A model generated the notes under the pieces. That model saw only the letters and a list, made by a program, of their open reading frames with translations, made no database searches and was not told the origin of the DNA. Shown here piece by piece: positions 17,383 through 24,783 of a stretch of 64,000 bases of DNA. Source of the stretch: CAVZOY01 sp963777095 (GTDB lineage Bacteria; Actinomycetota; Actinomycetes; Mycobacteriales; Geodermatophilaceae); NCBI GenBank assembly GCA_963777095.1, contig CAVZOY010000002.1, positions 186,001-250,000 on the forward strand, written 5' to 3'. Position 1 is the first letter of the stretch. Every line of letters begins with the position of its first letter. Made by a program: the position numbers and the translations under genes.

Positions 17383-17814
17383 TCAGGCCGGCTCGGCGCA
17401 GAGCACGGTGCCGTCGAGCCCGAACTGGTCGCCGACCCACAGCACGGTGTCCGCGGTCGGGAAGCCCATGCAGGCCGTCGTGTCGGCCTCGTACTCGGGC
17501 TGGGTCATCTTCTCCGCCTCGATGCCGACGACGCGGAACTGCGCCTCGTCGCTGCCGCAGTCCACGACCTCGAAGGAGCTCTCGCCGGAGGCCGTGCCGC
17601 AGTCCCCGACCTCGGGGTCACCGGGACCGCCGACGCCGAACCACGAGGCCGCGGCCACGCCGGCGGCGACCACCGGGACGCCGACCCGCAGCAGCTTCTT
17701 GGCCGTGGACGGCGGCTGCGGCGTGCCCGCGCCCTCGAAGGGCAGGCCCTCCGGCGAGTACGGCTGCGCGGCGGGCTCCTGCGCGGGCTGCGCGGGCGGG
17801 ACGGAGTGGGACAT
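17383..17814 (-). CDS. LppU/SCO3897-like anchored protein
   Basis: 143 residues from the ATG at 17814, preceded by GAGGAG. A proline-rich cytoplasmic start leads to one membrane segment (residues 43-62), then an external domain with VGDCGTASGESSFEVVDCGS and later CMGFP and a final LCAEPA. The four Cys residues and the VGDC start match LppU-like actinobacterial envelope proteins. Function unknown. Another frame start upstream (17919) lacks family-like sequence. Confidence 0.65.
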   Translation of the reverse strand: MSHSVPPAQPAQEPAAQPYSPEGLPFEGAGTPQPPSTAKKLLRVGVPVVAAGVAAASWFGVGGPGDPEVGDCGTASGESSFEVVDCGSDEAQFRVVGIEAEKMTQPEYEADTTACMGFPTADTVLWVGDQFGLDGTVLCAEPA

Positions 17815-17906
17815 CGGCGGTGCTCCTCGGGCTGGACGTGTCCGGTCCTTTCCCTTCTCGGCGGCTTCCGCCGTCGTCGGAACGCGGAAGAGGGGATGCT
17901 CGGGGC

Positions 17907-18188
17907 ATGACGACCGCAACCTGGAACGGCACCGTGATCGCCGAATCGGACGACATCGTCGTCGTCGAGGGCAACGCCTACTTCCCGCGGGAGGCCGTGC
18001 GCGACGACGTGCTCCGCCCGTCCTCGACGCACACCCTGTGCCCCTGGAAGGGAACGGCGTCGTACTACAGCCTCGAGGTGGACGGGCAGACCAACGCCGA
18101 CGCCGCCTGGTACTACCCCGAGCCCAAGGACGCGGCCAAGGAGATCACCGGCCGCGTCGCCTTCTGGCACGGGGTCCAGGTCAGCTAG
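17907..18188 (+). CDS. DUF427 family protein
   Basis: 93 residues from the ATG at 17907. The family pattern is complete: WNGTVIAESDDIVVVEGNAYFPREAV, then THTLCPWKGTASYYSLEVDG and AWYYPEPKDAAKEITGRVAFW. DUF427 is a small beta-rich fold of unknown function, common in actinobacteria and proteobacteria. It is divergent from the LppU-like gene. Confidence 0.95.
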   Translation: MTTATWNGTVIAESDDIVVVEGNAYFPREAVRDDVLRPSSTHTLCPWKGTASYYSLEVDGQTNADAAWYYPEPKDAAKEITGRVAFWHGVQVS

Positions 18189-18317
18189 CCGTCCCCGGGC
18201 GGTCGGGAAGATCTCCCGGCTCCCCGGGAACCCGCCCTCACGACACGGCCGGTCGGGGCAACGACCGTGGAGCCGTCGCCGCGCACCGGGCGCGGCACCG
18301 CTCCGCGGAGGCTCCCG

Positions 18318-19004
18318 ATGACCGCTCCAGCACTGACTTCCCCGGCGCAGGCCGCCGCTCCCGAACGAGTTCCCGACCGCGCCGGTGCTGCGGTGGGCGT
18401 CGCCGCCGTCGTCCTCGTCGTCGCCGGCTTCGCCCTGGCCGCCGCCACCGAGGCGACGATCACCTCGTCCGAGGCGGAGGTCGCCGCGTTCTACCGCGAG
18501 GCACCGCTCCTGCGCACCGTCGTCGGCGGGCTGATCGAGACCACCGGGCTCGTCCTGCTGCTGGCGTTCGGTGCGGCACTGGCCGAGCGTCTGCGCGCCG
18601 CGGGCTGGCCGGCGACGGCGGCCCGCAGCGCACTGACCGCCTATGTGGCGATCTGCCTCGCCCCGGGCATGTCCGCCGGTGCCGCCGCGCTCTGGCTGGC
18701 GCACACGGGCACGGCCGACCCGGCCGTCCTGACCGCGCTGAACACCCTGCGCTCGCTGAGCTACTTCCTCGCCCTGGTGCCGTTCGCGCTGTTCCTCGCC
18801 TGCACCGCGCTCGCCGGACTCCGCACGGCCGCCCTGCCGCGCTGGGCCTGCTGGTCGGCGCTGGTTCTCGCGGCGCTGATGGTGCCGAGCGTCGCGGTGG
18901 CCGCCCACGGACCCGCCGACGTCCTCGGCCTGCTCGGTCTCGCCTGGCTGCTCACGGTGGGAGTGGCCCTGCTCCGTTCGCCCGATCCGGCGGCCCGGCA
19001 CTGA
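18318..19004 (+). CDS. Membrane protein of unknown function
   Basis: 228 residues from the ATG at 18318 after GGAGGCTCCCG. Six hydrophobic segments are spaced across the chain, for example GVAAVVLVVAGFALAAA, TTGLVLLLAFGAALAE and SYFLALVPFALFLACTAL. The external loop TSSEAEVAAFYREAP is typical of DUF4386-like actinobacterial membrane proteins, though the match is loose. It lies just upstream of the sensor kinase, with 32 bases between stop and start. Confidence 0.6.
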   Translation: MTAPALTSPAQAAAPERVPDRAGAAVGVAAVVLVVAGFALAAATEATITSSEAEVAAFYREAPLLRTVVGGLIETTGLVLLLAFGAALAERLRAAGWPATAARSALTAYVAICLAPGMSAGAAALWLAHTGTADPAVLTALNTLRSLSYFLALVPFALFLACTALAGLRTAALPRWACWSALVLAALMVPSVAVAAHGPADVLGLLGLAWLLTVGVALLRSPDPAARH

Positions 19005-19036
19005 TCCGTTTCCACCACCGCGGGCGCTGCGTCACC

Positions 19037-21052
19037 ATGCACCCCATGTCGACGGCGACGGGGATCCTGCCGCGCAGGGCGGCGGTCCCGGTCGCCGTCC
19101 GGACGGCGGCCCTCTGGGCGACCGCCCTGGCCGCGGCGGTCGCCGCCGGGATCGCCGCCGTCGTCGCCTGGGACGCGGAGCTGGGGCAGCGGCACGCACG
19201 CATCGGCGACGCGCTCGTCGTGACGGCGTGCTGCGCGGTGGGCGCGCTCGTGCTCACCGCGCGCCCGGGCCAGCCGGTGGGGCGTGCCCTGTTCGTCGGA
19301 GGCGGCGTGTGGGGACTGGCGTCCCTGCCGGTCGAGCTGCTCGTCGTCCGGCTGCAGGCCGCCCCGGACGACGCCCTGGCCGCGACGCTGCTGCTGATCG
19401 CCTTCACGGTGCGCGGCCTGGGCTGGCTGCTGCTGACCGTCGTGCTGCCGCTGGTCTTCCCGGACGGCGCGACCGGCGCCCGCCGCCGGTGGCTGCCGGT
19501 CGCGGCCGGGACGCTCGGACTGTTCGTGCTGGTCATGGCCGCGCAACCCCGGCTCATCGACGACCGCGTGCCCGACGTCGACAACCCGGTCGGCCTGCCC
19601 GCGGCCCTGAAGCCGGTGGCCGACCTCGGCGCCCTCGGTGTCCTGGCGCTCGGCACCGCCTGCCTGGTCGCCGGCCTCGTCGGCGTCACGCGGGAGTGGC
19701 GACGCGGCGACGCGCTGCGCCGCCAGCAGGTCGGCTGGTTCGCCCTGGGCCTGCTGGTCGCCCTTGGCGGCGCCGTCGCGCTCGGTACCGGCCTCGTGGC
19801 CGCGCCGGTCTTCGCGGTGGCGGCGGCCGCACTGCCGGTCACGGTCGGCATCGCGGTGCTGCAGCACCGGCTGTACGAGGTCGACGTCCTGGTCAATCGC
19901 GCGCTGCTCTACGGCCTGCTCACCGGTGCCGTCGCGACGGTCTACGTCCTCGTGGTCGCCGGCGTCGGCGCCGCGCTCGACGCCCGGGGCGCCGGATGGC
20001 TGCCGTGGGTGGCGACCGCCGTGGTGGCGGTGGCGGTGCAGCCGCTGCGGGAGGCGATCCAGGGGGCGGTGAACCGGCTGACCTTCGGGGCGTGGCAGGA
20101 ACCGCAGGTGCTCATGCGCTCGGTGCACGACCGGCTGGAGCAGGCGGCCACGCCCGACGGGGCGCTGCGCGAGGTGCTGGCCACGGTGCGCGACTCCCTG
20201 CGGCTGGACGGTGTCGTGGTGACCGGTGCCGACGGCACCGTCGTCGTCCGCGACGGGGCGGATCCCGGGCCGGACGGCCGCCGGTTCCCGCTCGTCCACG
20301 CCGGCACCCCGGTGGGCACGCTGGCCGTCGCGGGCGGACGACGACGGCGCCGGGACGACGCGACACTGACCGGGCTGGCCGCGGCGCTGGCTCCCGCGGT
20401 CGCGGCGTCCCGGCTGCAGGCCGACCTGCGGCGGTCCCGGGAGCGGCTCGTCGTGGCGCGCGAGGAGGAGCGGCGGGCACTGCGCCGGGACCTGCACGAC
20501 GGGCTGGGCTCGGCACTCGCCGGTCTGGGCTTCAAGATCGACGCGGCGCGCAACCGGCTCGGGGACGACGAGCTGCTGCGCGAGCTGCGGAGCGACGTGC
20601 AGGCCGCCGTGGCCGACATCCGGCGCATGGTCGAGGGCCTGCGCCCGGTCTCGCTCGACGAGCTCGGGCTCTCCGGCGCGCTGCAGCGGCTGGTCGCCCG
20701 CGCGGCCCCGGACGGACCGCGGCTGACCTTCACCACCGACGGGACGGGGTCCCCGGCCGCCGCCGTGGAGGTCGCGGCCTACCGGATCGTCCAGGAGGCG
20801 CTCACCAACGTGCTCCGGCACTCCGGCGCGCGCAGCTGCGAGGTGGACGTGCGGGCGGCCGACGGCGCGCTGGTCGTCACCGTGGTCGACGACGGCGCCG
20901 GGGCGGCCGGACCGGCACCGACGAGCGGCGGCGGTGCCGGCCTGCCCGGCATGCGCGAGCGGGCCGAGGAGCTGGGCGGCTCGTTCACGCTCGCCCCCCG
21001 GGCCGGGGGCGGCACGGTCGTGCGCGCCGTGCTGCCCCGGGAGCCGTCGTGA
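19037..21052 (+). CDS. Sensor histidine kinase, HisKA_3 (NarL-partner) type
   Basis: About 670 residues; in-frame ATGs at 19037 and 19046 both fit. The first 300 residues hold eight or so membrane segments, followed by a GAF-like region around residues 355-455. The dimerisation helix EEERRALRRDLHDGLGSALAGLG carries the phospho-acceptor His. The ATPase domain has RIVQEALTNVLRHSGA (N box) and VVDDGAGA (G1). It phosphorylates the regulator encoded immediately downstream; the start of that gene overlaps its stop. The signal is unknown, likely membrane-linked. Confidence 0.9.
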   Translation: MHPMSTATGILPRRAAVPVAVRTAALWATALAAAVAAGIAAVVAWDAELGQRHARIGDALVVTACCAVGALVLTARPGQPVGRALFVGGGVWGLASLPVELLVVRLQAAPDDALAATLLLIAFTVRGLGWLLLTVVLPLVFPDGATGARRRWLPVAAGTLGLFVLVMAAQPRLIDDRVPDVDNPVGLPAALKPVADLGALGVLALGTACLVAGLVGVTREWRRGDALRRQQVGWFALGLLVALGGAVALGTGLVAAPVFAVAAAALPVTVGIAVLQHRLYEVDVLVNRALLYGLLTGAVATVYVLVVAGVGAALDARGAGWLPWVATAVVAVAVQPLREAIQGAVNRLTFGAWQEPQVLMRSVHDRLEQAATPDGALREVLATVRDSLRLDGVVVTGADGTVVVRDGADPGPDGRRFPLVHAGTPVGTLAVAGGRRRRRDDATLTGLAAALAPAVAASRLQADLRRSRERLVVAREEERRALRRDLHDGLGSALAGLGFKIDAARNRLGDDELLRELRSDVQAAVADIRRMVEGLRPVSLDELGLSGALQRLVARAAPDGPRLTFTTDGTGSPAAAVEVAAYRIVQEALTNVLRHSGARSCEVDVRAADGALVVTVVDDGAGAAGPAPTSGGGAGLPGMRERAEELGGSFTLAPRAGGGTVVRAVLPREPS

Positions 21053-21672
21053 TCCGACTGCTCGTCGTGGACGACCACCCGCTGTTCCGGGCCGGGGTGG
21101 GCGCACTGTTCGCCTCGGTCGAGGACACCGAGGTCGTGGCGACCGCAGCCGACGGCGACGGCGCCGTCCGCGAGGCCACCCTCGCCCGCCCGGACGTCGT
21201 CCTCATGGACCTTTCCCTGCCCGGGACCGGCGGCCTGGAGGCCACCCGCCGGATCGTCCAGGCCTGCCCCGGGACGGCGGTGCTCGTGCTCACCATGCTC
21301 GAGGACGACGACTCCGTGCTGGCCGCGATGCGCGCCGGGGCCAGCGGCTACGTGGTCAAGGGCGCCGGCCAGGAGGAGCTGCTGGCCGCGGTGCGCACGG
21401 TGGCCGCCGGCGGTGCGGTGTTCGGCGCCTCGGTGGCGGCCGGCCTGCTGCAGAGCCTCACCGCGCCCCCGCCGGCCAACCCGTTCCCCGAGCTGACCGA
21501 CCGCGAGGCCGAGGTGCTGTCGCTGATGGCGGAGGGCCGGGACAACCGGGAGATCGCGACCTCGCTCGGGGTGAGCACGAAGACGGTCGCCAACCACGTG
21601 TCGCGGGTGCTGGCCAAGCTGCAGGCACGGGACCGCGTCGAGGCGGTGCTGCGGGCGCGGGACCGCCGCTGA
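21049..21672 (+). CDS. Response regulator, NarL/LuxR family
   Basis: 207 residues, GTG overlapping the kinase stop. The receiver domain shows LLVVDDHPLFRAG, the phospho-acceptor Asp in VVLMDLSLPGTGG, and the Lys in GYVVKGAG. The C-terminal LuxR helix-turn-helix is LTDREAEVLSLMAEGRDNREIATSLGVSTKTVANHVSRVLAKL. It forms a cognate pair with the preceding kinase. Targets are not indicated. Confidence 0.95.
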   Translation: MIRLLVVDDHPLFRAGVGALFASVEDTEVVATAADGDGAVREATLARPDVVLMDLSLPGTGGLEATRRIVQACPGTAVLVLTMLEDDDSVLAAMRAGASGYVVKGAGQEELLAAVRTVAAGGAVFGASVAAGLLQSLTAPPPANPFPELTDREAEVLSLMAEGRDNREIATSLGVSTKTVANHVSRVLAKLQARDRVEAVLRARDRR

Positions 21673-21676
21673 CCGG

Positions 21677-22081
21677 TCAGCGCGGGCGGGAGCCGGCCAG
21701 CTCGCGGGCGGCGTCGGCGTCCTCGCCCTCGAGGCTCTCGTCGATCAGCGAGAGGTAGGTCTGCCACGCCTCGGCCGGCGTGCGGTCCAGCGCGGCGGCG
21801 ATCTCTTCCCAGTCGGCGCCCCCGCGCAGCGCGGCACGCAGCCCGATCAGCCGGCTGTCATACGCCTTGCGGGAGATCACCTCGCCGAGAGCCAGCACCT
21901 CCAGCGCCTCCGAGACGTCGAGCGACGTGGCGCTGGCGCGGATCGCACTCCAGTCGTCGTCGTCCTCGACCGCCGTGTTCAGCCGGGTGTCGCCGGTGTC
22001 GCGGCGGCTCAGGAAGTCCAGTCGGGTGGCGGCCGTCGGGAGGGAGAACTCCTCCTCGAGCACGGCAGGGGTGATGTCCAT
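21677..22081 (-). CDS. Actinobacterial hypothetical protein with an acidic start
   Basis: 134 residues from the ATG at 22081 (DITPAVLEEEFSLP). A long C-terminal helical part reads YDSRLIGLRAALRGGADWEEIAAALDRTPAEAWQTYLS, which resembles a small helix-turn-helix of the kind found in sigma-like or Asn/Asp-rich regulators, where one helix follows AEAW. No enzyme motif is present. It is convergent with the response regulator, four bases apart. Confidence 0.55.
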   Translation of the reverse strand: MDITPAVLEEEFSLPTAATRLDFLSRRDTGDTRLNTAVEDDDDWSAIRASATSLDVSEALEVLALGEVISRKAYDSRLIGLRAALRGGADWEEIAAALDRTPAEAWQTYLSLIDESLEGEDADAARELAGSRPR

Positions 22082-22151
22082 CGCCCCTGGCTCTCCCCCG
22101 CGCTCGGCCGGGCGAAACCCGGACCCGCGTGAGCCGCAACTCACCGACGGC

Positions 22152-22619
22152 TCAGCCGGCCCCCGCGGGGACCGGCACACGCCGCCCCACCCTGGCCACT
22201 GCCGAACGGCCGGCGAGCACGATGCCGACCCCGAGCGCCGCGACGAGCCACCCCGGTGCCCCGAGCCGGATCCCGCTGACGACGGCGAACCCGACGGCCA
22301 GCGAGATGAGCGTGAAGCCGACGTGCTCGACGTAGGCGGCGCTCGCCCCGCCGGTCGCTGCAGGAGGACGGCGGCCGGCCAGCTCGGCCCGCACGACCAT
22401 CGCGGCCGCCAGTCCGAGGAGGCCGGTGAAGGCGATCCGTGCGGCGAGGTCGGTGGCGGCCCAGTCGACCAGCACCGCGGGCACCAGGGCCGCCGCCATG
22501 ACGGCCACGGCGACCCGGTACGCCGTCAGGAACCTCCCCGAACGCAGCGAGACGAGCCCGGCGGCGAAGGCGACGACCGCGGCCGTCGCGTGGAGGGTGA
22601 CGAAGACGGTGTTCCACAT
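22152..22619 (-). CDS. Small membrane protein of unknown function
   Basis: 155 residues from the ATG at 22619. Five hydrophobic segments are visible, including LHATAAVVAFAAGLVSL, VAVAVMAAALVPAVLVDWA and GFTLISLAVGFAVVSGI, with RSGRFLTAYRVA between the first two. The pattern resembles the DUF2306-like actinobacterial membrane proteins, but I could not confirm a family. Confidence 0.6.
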   Translation of the reverse strand: MWNTVFVTLHATAAVVAFAAGLVSLRSGRFLTAYRVAVAVMAAALVPAVLVDWAATDLAARIAFTGLLGLAAAMVVRAELAGRRPPAATGGASAAYVEHVGFTLISLAVGFAVVSGIRLGAPGWLVAALGVGIVLAGRSAVARVGRRVPVPAGAG

Positions 22620-22689
22620 GACGACTCCTCGGGCGGATGTCGCCAGCCTCGACCCTCCACTGTGGAATGTCAAGATGACCCCGAGACGC

Positions 22690-22727
22690 CGACGGGCCCG
22701 CTCCGCGGCTGCGGAGCGGGCCCGTCG
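22690..22727 (-). terminator. Strong hairpin terminator
   Basis: A perfect 17-bp stem: CGACGGGCCCGCTCCGC (22690-22706) and GCGGAGCGGGCCCGTCG (22711-22727) with a GGCT loop, 16 bases beyond the stop at 22744 on the minus strand. Confidence 0.85.
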
Positions 22728-22743
22728 ACGGGTGGGGCGGGCG

Positions 22744-23715
22744 TCAGCTCGGAACGCCGACCGCCTCCTTGGCGACGTCCTTGAGCGCGGTCTGCGCGGC
22801 GCTGACCACGCCGGACCGGTTCTTGTGCGTCTCCTCGTACCGGATGATCACGCGGATGTCGCGCGGCTCGGTGAGCTTCTTGACCGCCGTGGCGGCGTCC
22901 GTCGTGTTCAGCGAGTCGAAGCCCTTGATCGGCAGCTCGTCGGCGGTCACGTCGCCGAGCTCCTCGCGGGCGCCGCGGGCGATGTCCGCGGCGTCGTCGT
23001 TGCCCTCGCGCCGGGCGATGCGCTCGGCGCGGCGCAGCGAGGCGGCCCGGCCGACGGCGAGGGTCTCGCGGACGGCGTCGCTGATCGCGGTGGCGCGGCC
23101 GGCGACACTGCGGGCGCTGTCCTCGGCCTCGTCGCCGACGTGCTGGACGCTGTCCACGGCCTTGTTCACCGTGTTGGCGACGAAGCGCACCGGGGCGTTG
23201 ACCGCGCGGGCGGCGGAGCCGGCGACCTTCTGGAACGGCGTGGCCACGAGCGCGGCCGGACCACCCAGGGCCTCCTCGGCGAGCACCACGGTGAGCCACT
23301 CGACGGTGGCCTCGTGCGCGGTGACGAGCCGCTCGGCGAGCGCCTTGACCTTGGTCTGGCCGGCGGACTCGGCGAGCACCTTGAGGTAGGTGGCGCGGTC
23401 GTGGAGGTTGTGCTCGAGCTGCAGGTCCTGCAGGAGCGCCTCCTCGATCGGCTCGGCCTGCTCCAGGGCGGCCTTGATCAGGGCGCCGAGGCGGCCCAGC
23501 GCGGGGGTGACGACGTCGGGGACGCCGCCCAGCGCGCGGAGCTGGTCGGTGATCGCACGGGTGCGGTCCGCCGCGTTGTCGGCGTTCTGGGTCAGCTCGC
23601 GGCGGACGGCGTCGGTACGCGCCTGCGAGACGCGGATACGCGCGATCTGCTCCTCGGTCTGCGTGAGCAGGAGGAGGGCGCGCAGCTGGTTGACGAGCTT
23701 GGCGTTGTCGGTCAT
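22744..23715 (-). CDS. Helical, possibly ferritin-like protein
   Basis: 323 residues from the ATG at 23715 with AGGGAACTCCAG-like spacing upstream. The first 170 residues are almost entirely helical, with LLQDLQLEHNLHDRATYLKVLAES and VTAHEATVEWLTVVLAEEALGG, whose spaced Glu/His residues recall ferritin-like four-helix bundles. A middle Ala/Val-rich coiled region follows, then a C-terminal tail with IKGFDSLNTTDAATAVKKL. Full metal-site geometry is not demonstrable, so the ferritin-like call is tentative. It is flanked on both sides by strong hairpins and is probably monocistronic. Confidence 0.5.
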   Translation of the reverse strand: MTDNAKLVNQLRALLLLTQTEEQIARIRVSQARTDAVRRELTQNADNAADRTRAITDQLRALGGVPDVVTPALGRLGALIKAALEQAEPIEEALLQDLQLEHNLHDRATYLKVLAESAGQTKVKALAERLVTAHEATVEWLTVVLAEEALGGPAALVATPFQKVAGSAARAVNAPVRFVANTVNKAVDSVQHVGDEAEDSARSVAGRATAISDAVRETLAVGRAASLRRAERIARREGNDDAADIARGAREELGDVTADELPIKGFDSLNTTDAATAVKKLTEPRDIRVIIRYEETHKNRSGVVSAAQTALKDVAKEAVGVPS

Positions 23716-23817
23716 CAAAGGGAACTCCAGACATCGGGGTGAGACCTGACAGAGGAATGGGTGCCCCGATGCGCCGAGTGCTAACTCCAGCAAGCGAATT
23801 GCTAGCCGTGAGCCGCG

Positions 23818-24660
23818 TCACGCCATCCCCCTCCGACCGTTGATCATCGTCGGGTGGCTGACCCCGTCGGCGTGGCGACCAGCCATCCGACGATGATCAA
23901 CGCGGTGGGACGGCGTCAGGGACGGCGGTACTCGTTCGCCGATGCCGAGCAGCTCCCCCAGCGCCCGCAGCTCCGACTCGAACATCGGCTCCGGGTCGGT
24001 CAGGGCGAACCGCAGGTGGCCGAAGACCTCCATGCAGACCATGCCGTAGAGGCGCACCCAGCAGGTCAGGTAGACGTGGATCACGCCGGGCGGGAGCTCG
24101 ATCGGGAAGACCTGCGCGCAGACGGTGAGCTGCTCCCGGAGGGCGGGCTCGATCTCGTCCTCCGCGAGGATCGGGAACGGCCGGGTCAGCCAGAGCTCGG
24201 CGATCAGCGCCCCGAAGATGCCCCCGAAGCGCATGCCCGCGTCGTGCGCCGGGCCGGACTCGGTCGTCGCGTGACTCGGCACGTCGTCCGCGGGGGCCCC
24301 GAAGAGCAGGCCGAACTCCTGCCGGTGGGTGGTCGCCCAGGTGCGGAACGACCGGCTCGCCCGCATCAGCTTCTCGGCCGGCGTCTGCCGCTCGAGCGCT
24401 GCCAGGTCCGCTTCCATCAGGTCGCACAGCTCGTCGTACAGGTCCACCACGACCTGCTCGAGCAGGTGCTCACGGCTGTCGAAGTAGCGGTAGAGGGCGG
24501 GGGCGGTCATCCCCGTCTCGCGCGCCACCGCCCGCAGGGCGAGGCCCTCGAGCCCCTGCTCGACGAGCACCGTCCGGGCGGCATCGAGGATCTCGCGCGT
24601 AGTCGCCGCGCGGACGCGGTCCCGCCGGCTCAGCGGCTCCATGGCCTCGATCGCTGCCAC
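23818..24660 (-). CDS. TetR/AcrR family regulator, probable repressor of the MMPL gene (3' end frameshifted)
   Basis: The GTG at 24660 has GAGAGG seven bases upstream. The helix-turn-helix is GLALRAVARETGMTAPALYRYFDSREHLLEQV, and the C-terminal domain resembles TetR_C_13 with WATTHRQEFGLLFGAP. As given, the frame runs through the downstream hairpin and stops at 23818. Removing one A near 23938 gives GDEYRRP and a stop at 23916, just before the hairpin, a total of 247 residues, which is the likelier protein. It is divergent from the MMPL transporter across an operator-like region. Confidence 0.85.
   Translation of the reverse strand: MAAIEAMEPLSRRDRVRAATTREILDAARTVLVEQGLEGLALRAVARETGMTAPALYRYFDSREHLLEQVVVDLYDELCDLMEADLAALERQTPAEKLMRASRSFRTWATTHRQEFGLLFGAPADDVPSHATTESGPAHDAGMRFGGIFGALIAELWLTRPFPILAEDEIEPALREQLTVCAQVFPIELPPGVIHVYLTCWVRLYGMVCMEVFGHLRFALTDPEPMFESELRALGELLGIGERVPPSLTPSHRVDHRRMAGRHADGVSHPTMINGRRGMA
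23838..23902 (-). terminator. Hairpin terminator after the TetR gene
   Basis: 22-bp arms with a single G-T mismatch: CGTTGATCATCGTCGG (from 23838) pairs with CCGACGATGATCAACG (to 23902) around a 21-nt loop. It starts 14 bases beyond the repaired TetR stop at 23916. Confidence 0.75.
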
Positions 24661-24705
24661 GTGCGCACCTCTCTCCGGATCGTGCGTCGGTCCACCTTGA
24701 CATCA

Positions 24706-24751
24706 GTGAACGCCGTATGCAGAGTTAGCGCCGTTCGCTAACACCGTTCAC
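24706..24751. promoter_or_regulatory. Nested palindromes between tetR and the MMPL gene (probable operator)
   Basis: Two perfect inverted repeats share a centre: the inner GTTAGCG (24724-24730)/CGCTAAC (24736-24742) and the outer GTGAACG (24706-24712)/CGTTCAC (24745-24751). A TTGACA at 24697-24702 could be the -35 element of the transporter. TetR binding here would repress both divergent genes. Confidence 0.65.
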
Positions 24752-24783
24752 GAACATGATCGACGATAACACCGGAGGACGCG

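Noticed and set aside
22744..23715. Firm ferritin or encapsulin cargo assignment
   Set aside because: Helical content and some Glu/His spacing are suggestive, but the paired ExxH metal motifs cannot be aligned with confidence.
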